Assembly (NCBI RefSeq): GCF_947493875.1
Contig: NZ_CANLSU010000003.1
Location: 434,001-498,000, forward strand
From: an uncultured Marinococcus sp.
Lineage (GTDB): Bacteria > Bacillota > Bacilli > Bacillales > Marinococcaceae
Length of the DNA stretch: 64,000 nt
Direction of reading: 5' to 3'
Below the pieces are notes generated by a model that saw nothing but the letters and a program-made list of their open reading frames with translations, was not told where the DNA came from and searched no databases. Below are positions 59,598-64,000 of the stretch, piece by piece. The position numbers and the translations under genes are program-made. Positions within the stretch are counted from its first letter, which is position 1, and every line of letters begins with the position of its first letter.

Positions 59598-60179
59598 CTA
59601 CCTGTGTTTCATTTTAGCGTAAATCGTGGACCTGGGCACACCAGTAAGTTTAACGATATCGTTCACGCTCATCTTATTCGTCGCACGGTTTTCGAATAGT
59701 TGGAGAGCTTGCTGAACGGCTTTATCCGTTTGGCCCGGTCTTCCCATGTGCTTCCCTTGAGCTTTCGCGCGTTCTCGTCCTTCTGTGGTACGCTCCCGGA
59801 TCAGGTCGGCCTCAAACTGCGCAAAGCTCCCCAGCACATTAAAAAGGAGCGTCTGCATGCTATTCGTGTCCTCTCCGGCGTGAAATTCCATGTTATCTTT
59901 CAGAAATAAGACGGAAATGCCTTCGGCTGCCAGTTCATGCACAATGTTGTTGAGATCGATAATGGAACGCGCCAGGCGGTCAATTTTCGTCACCACCAGG
60001 GTGTCACCGGGGCGGGCATACTGAATGGCCTCTCGCAGCTGCTCCCGTTCGATGGTTGTTGTACCTGTCACCTTTTCGGTAAAGATTCGATGGCAGCCAG
60101 CCTCTTCCAACTGCTTCTGTTGAGAGCTGAAATCCTGGTGAAAGGTGGATACGCGCGCGTAACCAATCCGTTGCGTCAT
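59598..60179 (-). CDS. Serine recombinase (resolvase/invertase)
   Basis: A 193-aa small serine recombinase. Catalytic Ser11 in YARVST; VTKIDRLARS and GSFAQFEADLIRERTTEGRERAKAQGK are resolvase hallmarks; a C-terminal HTH (MSVNDIVKLTGVPRSTIYAKMKHR) binds the res site. Typical of Tn3/Tn552-type transposons or plasmids; no transposase is visible beside it. TTGGAGG precedes the ATG. Confidence 0.93.
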   Translation of the reverse strand: MTQRIGYARVSTFHQDFSSQQKQLEEAGCHRIFTEKVTGTTTIEREQLREAIQYARPGDTLVVTKIDRLARSIIDLNNIVHELAAEGISVLFLKDNMEFHAGEDTNSMQTLLFNVLGSFAQFEADLIRERTTEGRERAKAQGKHMGRPGQTDKAVQQALQLFENRATNKMSVNDIVKLTGVPRSTIYAKMKHR

Positions 60180-60197
60180 TTTGTTTCCTCCAAAGTG

Positions 60198-60214
60198 TCT
60201 AAAAGTCTGTTAGA
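60198..60214. promoter_or_regulatory. Candidate res half-site pair
   Basis: TCTAA-N7-TTAGA, 18 bp upstream of the resolvase start, in the place where small serine recombinases bind and autoregulate. Confidence 0.3.
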
Positions 60215-60251
60215 TATTGTACACTTCATTATAGACGAACTTGCAGATGGA

Positions 60252-60287
60252 AAACACCCCGTTTTTGACGATAAAAACGGGGTGTTT
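60252..60287. terminator. 15-bp perfect hairpin behind the resolvase promoter
   Basis: AAACACCCCGTTTTT and AAAAACGGGGTGTTT around a 6-nt loop. Likely a terminator or the boundary of the resolvase module. Confidence 0.6.
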
Positions 60288-60454
60288 AGGGCTGTGTCCA
60301 GAAGTTAAAGGTTTTAGACTGATTTACGGCTTCTTCGTTGTTTATAGGAGATAAAGCAATTAAAATAAATTGTAAAGAAATTTCCATATAATTGACATAC
60401 ATAGAATCATGGATCGATCTTCAATGGCAGAAACAATAAAAGGGAGGTTTCGTC

Positions 60455-60910
60455 ATGGATATTCATTGTCGAACGATCACGCCACAAGATTATGCTTCTC
60501 TCCCCTTACTTTTTGAAGCATTGGGGTATCCCAGTACTGCCATAGATATTGCCAAACGCATGGGTTATTTGATGGAATTGCCGCAAAATCAGGCTCTTGT
60601 AGCTCTCAATGACAAAGAAGAGCTTATTGGCTTTATCGGTTTAGGGTATATGCATTACTTCGAAAGGACAGGCACGTATGGAGCTATTTTAGCCATGGCG
60701 ATGAGAAATGATAAGCAACGCCAAGGGGTAGGGACGGCGTTAATAGAAGCTGCAGAGGCATGAGCGAAAGGCCTTGGATGCCAAGCCATGGTGTTAAGCA
60801 GTGGTAATCGTGAAGAACGTCAGACAGCTCATCAATTCTACCAAAAGCATGGATATCTGCTTCAAGGGTCGGGCTTTGTTAAACAGTTGGTAAACAATAT
60901 CAACGAATAA
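60455..60910 (+). pseudogene. GNAT acetyltransferase with nonsense codon
   Basis: A 151-codon GNAT interrupted at codon 103 by TGA (60761-60763), where homologues usually have Trp or a similar residue. Before it: VGTALIEAAEA, preceded by MRNDKQRQG, the acetyl-CoA loop; after it, in the same frame: AKGLGCQAMVLSSGN and AHQFYQKHGYLLQGSGFVKQL, the C-terminal half. A good GGGAGG site precedes the ATG. Either a pseudogene or a base-call error. Confidence 0.8.
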
Positions 60911-61158
60911 AGCATAAAAAGGCTTTAACGGAAGCCAATAAGTTTAAAAATTAAAACATGTTCTCGTTCGCCACTATCCAAGGAATTATTGAATTCATCA
61001 TTCCCAAGGGTAGGCAGAGAAAAGGGTCGCATGTTCTTTCTTTTGGATATCAATGCCACTAGGCGAGCTATTAGTTTCACGTCATGACGGTTAACTCCAT
61101 CTTTTATAAGAGGTCCCGTCCGTTTGAGAAAGGCTATAGTGCTAAGGAGGTATCATGA
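60911..61158. other. Intergenic region before the hydrolase
   Basis: 248 bp with no gene. GGCTT-AACG-AAGCC around 60920-60936 is a weak hairpin after the broken GNAT. AAGGAGG at 61145-61151 serves the hydrolase. Nothing else recognised. Confidence 0.4.
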
Positions 61159-61881
61159 ATGCAAGAGTACTGGATACGCCAGGGAGAAACATTATTACAC
61201 TGCCTCGACAGTCATACAAAGGACCAGAGCAGCACCACTCCCTTATTGATTAGTCCGGGGTTGTCTGAACCAGCCGAAAATTATATGGCGACGATCTACG
61301 CCCTATGGCCCCAACGTTGTATCGTTTTTGCTCATCGAGGAAGAGGAAAAAGTAGCGCCCCCACGTCAGGCTATGCGCTGGAAAACCATGTGGACGATAT
61401 CAAGGCCGTCGTGCATTTTTTTGACCTCCAGAGCTTTTATTTGATGGGGTATTCACGCGGCGTCTCCTATGCGTTAGGCTACGCTCTGAAGGAGACTTCT
61501 AAGTTGAAGGGACTTATTTTAGCTGAATATCCCGCTGTTCATAAACAAATGGGGCCAGGATGGGCTGATCAGTATTTACAAACATTTTGGGGAAACGAAC
61601 GAGGGAGCAACCTCCTAGCTGAACATGTCGTGCGAGGTATCGAGCAAGAGGCTCGGCAGCACTCGTTCGAGCCTATGCTTCATCAGATTTCCTGCCCAAC
61701 ACTTATCTTACGAGGAACTGGAGAAGACTCTCTTCTCTCCAAAGAAGAAGCTACAAGGTATCAAAACGAGATTATGGATACGCAAGTAGTTGTATTTGAG
61801 TACACTGGTCATACCTTAAAAGAATCGGAATTTGCTAAATTTATTCGGACTCTTCGTAGATATTTACAGATCGAAGAATAA
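61159..61881 (+). CDS. Alpha/beta hydrolase
   Basis: A 240-aa alpha/beta-hydrolase: oxyanion segment SPGLSEPAENY, FAHRGRGKS, nucleophile elbow GYSRG (Ser about 98), acid in RGTGEDSL and catalytic His in YTGHTLKESEF. Substrate unknown; possibly an esterase or a lactonase. AAGGAGG lies 8 nt before the ATG. Confidence 0.85.
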   Translation: MQEYWIRQGETLLHCLDSHTKDQSSTTPLLISPGLSEPAENYMATIYALWPQRCIVFAHRGRGKSSAPTSGYALENHVDDIKAVVHFFDLQSFYLMGYSRGVSYALGYALKETSKLKGLILAEYPAVHKQMGPGWADQYLQTFWGNERGSNLLAEHVVRGIEQEARQHSFEPMLHQISCPTLILRGTGEDSLLSKEEATRYQNEIMDTQVVVFEYTGHTLKESEFAKFIRTLRRYLQIEE

Positions 61882-61925
61882 GCATACTAGCCTTTCGGAT
61901 TTCTTCTATTTTTCTTCATGAAACG

Positions 61926-62471
61926 CTATCGATTGTACTCATTTAACCTCTGAACTCCCATGACAAAAAATGAAATTAAAACCCCCAAGATGAGGAATCC
62001 CGGATAAATAAGGTGAAAGGGAAAAAGAGAAAACTCGGAATGGAAACTAGCATATATTCTTTCGATCGAGTACCCGGTAAAAAAAATAACCGTACCAAAC
62101 ATAATCCAGCTAAAGAACGTTTTCACTTTACGTAACGATGCTTTTGATGCAGAAACATCCGCGTCAAAAAAGGCAAAGTGATGGGCATATACGCGCAAAA
62201 AGGGGTTTAATATCGTAAAAAACCCCGTCCAACCTATCCAGATGAACAGATTCCATTTACTACCGTATTTCATTTCTCCCTCTGGCAAAAAGTTTATGAT
62301 AACTGTATCCGGTATTCTTTCCCAAACGATCAACGTATAAATGATTAAACTGATCAATAAAACCACGGAAGAAAGATCATGAACAACATATAAAGGGGAT
62401 TTTATATCTTTTCCTCGATAGGTGGGATGATGATTTAATATCAAAATAATAGACACATCCTTCCCTTGCAC
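61926..62471 (-). CDS. DUF1648-domain membrane protein
   Basis: A 181-aa membrane protein with four helices. YTLIVWERIPDTVIINFLPEGEMKYGSK is the DUF1648 signature found in SdpI-like and other signal-immunity proteins. Start uncertain: GTG at 62471 has no ribosome site, and AAGGGAAGG lies inside the frame, so a later start is possible. Confidence 0.6.
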   Translation of the reverse strand: MQGKDVSIILILNHHPTYRGKDIKSPLYVVHDLSSVVLLISLIIYTLIVWERIPDTVIINFLPEGEMKYGSKWNLFIWIGWTGFFTILNPFLRVYAHHFAFFDADVSASKASLRKVKTFFSWIMFGTVIFFTGYSIERIYASFHSEFSLFPFHLIYPGFLILGVLISFFVMGVQRLNEYNR

Positions 62472-62628
62472 AGCGAGTTAGATAAAAACATACAGGAGCT
62501 CAAGAAGCTATAAGAGATATTACGCTCACCATTTTTTCTCTTGGACCACCACTTTGCTCATATAAATCTCATGGGTATCAATTCATTTTTGCAGTAAATC
62601 TGGTCATTCGTTTGTTTACGTAAAAAAC

Positions 62629-62841
62629 CTAAAACTTGGCTCCGCTTTTTTCTAAAACTTTCACTCTCCCTTCTCTTAGAAACACGAGCGAGGAAATACC
62701 AAATAGTAGCATGCAAAGCATATCGATCATCGCTTCATACTCCATAAACATGTCCGTGTTATGATTTAAGCCCAATAAAACTAAAGAGAACGTAAACATC
62801 AACAAGCTAACAATCACCGAAAAAATAAATTTACATTTCAT
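62629..62841 (-). CDS. Small two-helix membrane protein
   Basis: A 70-aa protein with helices at about 4-24 and 38-55 and a basic tail. Unknown. AAGAAGGTGG precedes the ATG. Confidence 0.55.
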   Translation of the reverse strand: MKCKFIFSVIVSLLMFTFSLVLLGLNHNTDMFMEYEAMIDMLCMLLFGISSLVFLREGRVKVLEKSGAKF

Positions 62842-62974
62842 CTTTTTACCACCTTCTTATGAATTATATATTATCGACGTTTATAATCATTGTTCTCCAA
62901 ACATATGTCATTATTATCCTAGTATCCCGCTTTTAAAGGGTTGAAATGATAATTCATGCTAACCATTAAAAATG

Positions 62975-64000
62975 TTAAGTGCGTTGACCTTGTGTTTGTT
63001 GATCGTATTCAATCGGTTCCAGTTGGTCAATGGCATCGAGCCTATATATATCTTTATTAACAAAATACGTAATACTGGTGAAAACAAGAGCGACTGCATT
63101 TAATGCCATCACTACTCGCAACGGCATCACGTCGATAATGATTCCTCCTAGTAAGGCACCAATAGGCATCGCGATGGTGATCACGGAATCCACGGTCGTA
63201 TTCATTCTTCCCAATAAATGAACGGGTGTTAATACTTGAAATAAAGAGGCAAAAATAATGTTGTATGCCCCCATCCAGAAGTTAGCCAAAAAGATAAATA
63301 CAAACGCCACGTAGGGGACCGTACTAATCGTCATGAAAAACCATAAAAGACCATTTGCGAGCAAACCGTATGTTAATATCTTGCCAGGAGATAATACTTG
63401 TTGGATCTTATTAACCATGAGTGCTCCAATCATGCTACCTGCGCCACTGAAGGCTAACAGAAATCCATAGGTAGAGGGAGAACTGGTTAATTCATCCGCA
63501 AAAAAAGGCAGGGCTACCGTATTAACAGCGGTAAAAAAGTTGAGAAATGCTAAAGGAAGTAAAATAAATTTGATTTTAGAGTGAGAAACAAATGATATTC
63601 CTTCCTTCAACTCCCGGGTATAGCTTTTCATATCGAATGTTTCTAATTCTTCCGTATTCGTTTGGAATTTCAAAAACTTGAGCATCAATAGGGGAATAAG
63701 AAAAACCAGCAAATTCGCTTCATAGATGAGCGAAACCGTCCCTACGACTAAGATGATACCTGCAATCCCATCAAACAGGGAATCCGATAACTTGTACACC
63801 ACTGTAAATATCGAGTTTGCACGAACGAGTTCGTCATTCTCTACGATTTGCGGAAGCATCGTCTCTTCCACTGGGTAAGTGATCGAAGAACAAATAGCTG
63901 AAATAAACAATAAAAGCAATAACATCGGAATGGTCATCATGCTGGTGATAAACAACACGATGATGATGAGGTGTACTAAAATTTGCCCTGTAGCAGAAAA
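62975..64000 (-). CDS. MFS exporter, C-terminal part
   Basis: The frame is open to the right edge, so the N-terminus is outside. About 340 residues with roughly nine helices resemble the MFS-3/macrolide-efflux (MefA) group: LPQIVENDELVRANSIFTVVYKLSD is the typical central segment, followed by FMTIS and GRMNTTVDSVITIAMPIGALLGGII. An efflux role is likely; substrate unknown. An internal GTG at 63958 is not the start. Confidence 0.82.
   Translation of the reverse strand, partial: FSATGQILVHLIIIVLFITSMMTIPMLLLLLFISAICSSITYPVEETMLPQIVENDELVRANSIFTVVYKLSDSLFDGIAGIILVVGTVSLIYEANLLVFLIPLLMLKFLKFQTNTEELETFDMKSYTRELKEGISFVSHSKIKFILLPLAFLNFFTAVNTVALPFFADELTSSPSTYGFLLAFSGAGSMIGALMVNKIQQVLSPGKILTYGLLANGLLWFFMTISTVPYVAFVFIFLANFWMGAYNIIFASLFQVLTPVHLLGRMNTTVDSVITIAMPIGALLGGIIIDVMPLRVVMALNAVALVFTSITYFVNKDIYRLDAIDQLEPIEYDQQTQGQRT

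Noticed and set aside
59331-60910. TGA read as tryptophan or selenocysteine
   Set aside because: Many genes in the window stop at TGA, no SECIS-like element was seen, and both cases fit simple nonsense mutation.

Overview
The window reads as a chromosomal segment of a Gram-positive, low-to-moderate GC Bacillaceae, most likely a halo/alkaliphilic relative of Bacillus. The evidence is B. subtilis-type gene order (ypdA-ypbG-recQ-ypbB-fer; rluB-resDE; scpAB-ypuF; a riboflavin operon with an FMN riboswitch; ppiB-lysA; pdp-pupG-deoB-xerD-fur-nudF), strong AGGAGG ribosome binding sites, frequent TTG/GTG starts, and a very acidic B12-binding lipoprotein. No rRNA, tRNA or CRISPR array was found. The exact species cannot be read from the sequence; a non-sporulating haloalkaliphile of the Alkalicoccus type is a guess.

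Layout. 0-7 kb: DNA repair and housekeeping genes (ypdA start, ypbG, recQ, ypbB, ferredoxin, family I pyrophosphatase, serA). 7-14.6 kb: one long minus-strand run from a good SigA promoter, resD-resE-methyltransferase-btuF-btuC-btuD-btuR-unknown, linking a respiration two-component system to vitamin B12 uptake. 14.6-32 kb: core genes rluB, scpAB, ribT/H/BA/E/D with riboswitch, ppiB, lysA, nucleoside catabolism (pdp, two pupG copies, deoB), xerD, fur, nudF, uppP, PTS IIA. Three syntenic sites that carry sporulation genes in B. subtilis (dacB-spmAB, dacF-spoIIA-spoVA, spoIIM) are closed up, suggesting an asporogenous lineage.

32-51 kb is accessory but host-like: an acyltransferase-glycosyltransferase-desaturase/oxidase carotenoid decoration operon, a CsbD stress gene with a sigma-B-like promoter, a sugar/polyol-type block (SDR, frameshifted HisD-like dehydrogenase, GH120 beta-xylosidase, AraC regulator) in which two promoters share a TGAATACGTATTCA-type palindrome, a group II intron lodged at the promoter of a DUF4256 gene, a PhzF protein, an Rrf2/flavoprotein pair with matching operators, an OhrR/Ohr peroxide operon and a PYROXD2-like oxidoreductase.

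51-64 kb is visibly more AT-rich and mosaic: a LacI regulator facing a DHDPS-family aldolase and an Nramp-fold transporter that lacks the usual metal ligands, a RelE/HigB-type toxin-antitoxin pair beside a 24-bp perfect inverted repeat, an MccF-like peptidase, several tiny membrane proteins, a serine resolvase plus a decayed second resolvase copy, two genes broken by in-frame TGA, a hydrolase, a DUF1648 protein and a partial MFS exporter. This end has the marks of a gene-gain/decay island. All functional calls rest on motif recognition by eye; no database search was possible.
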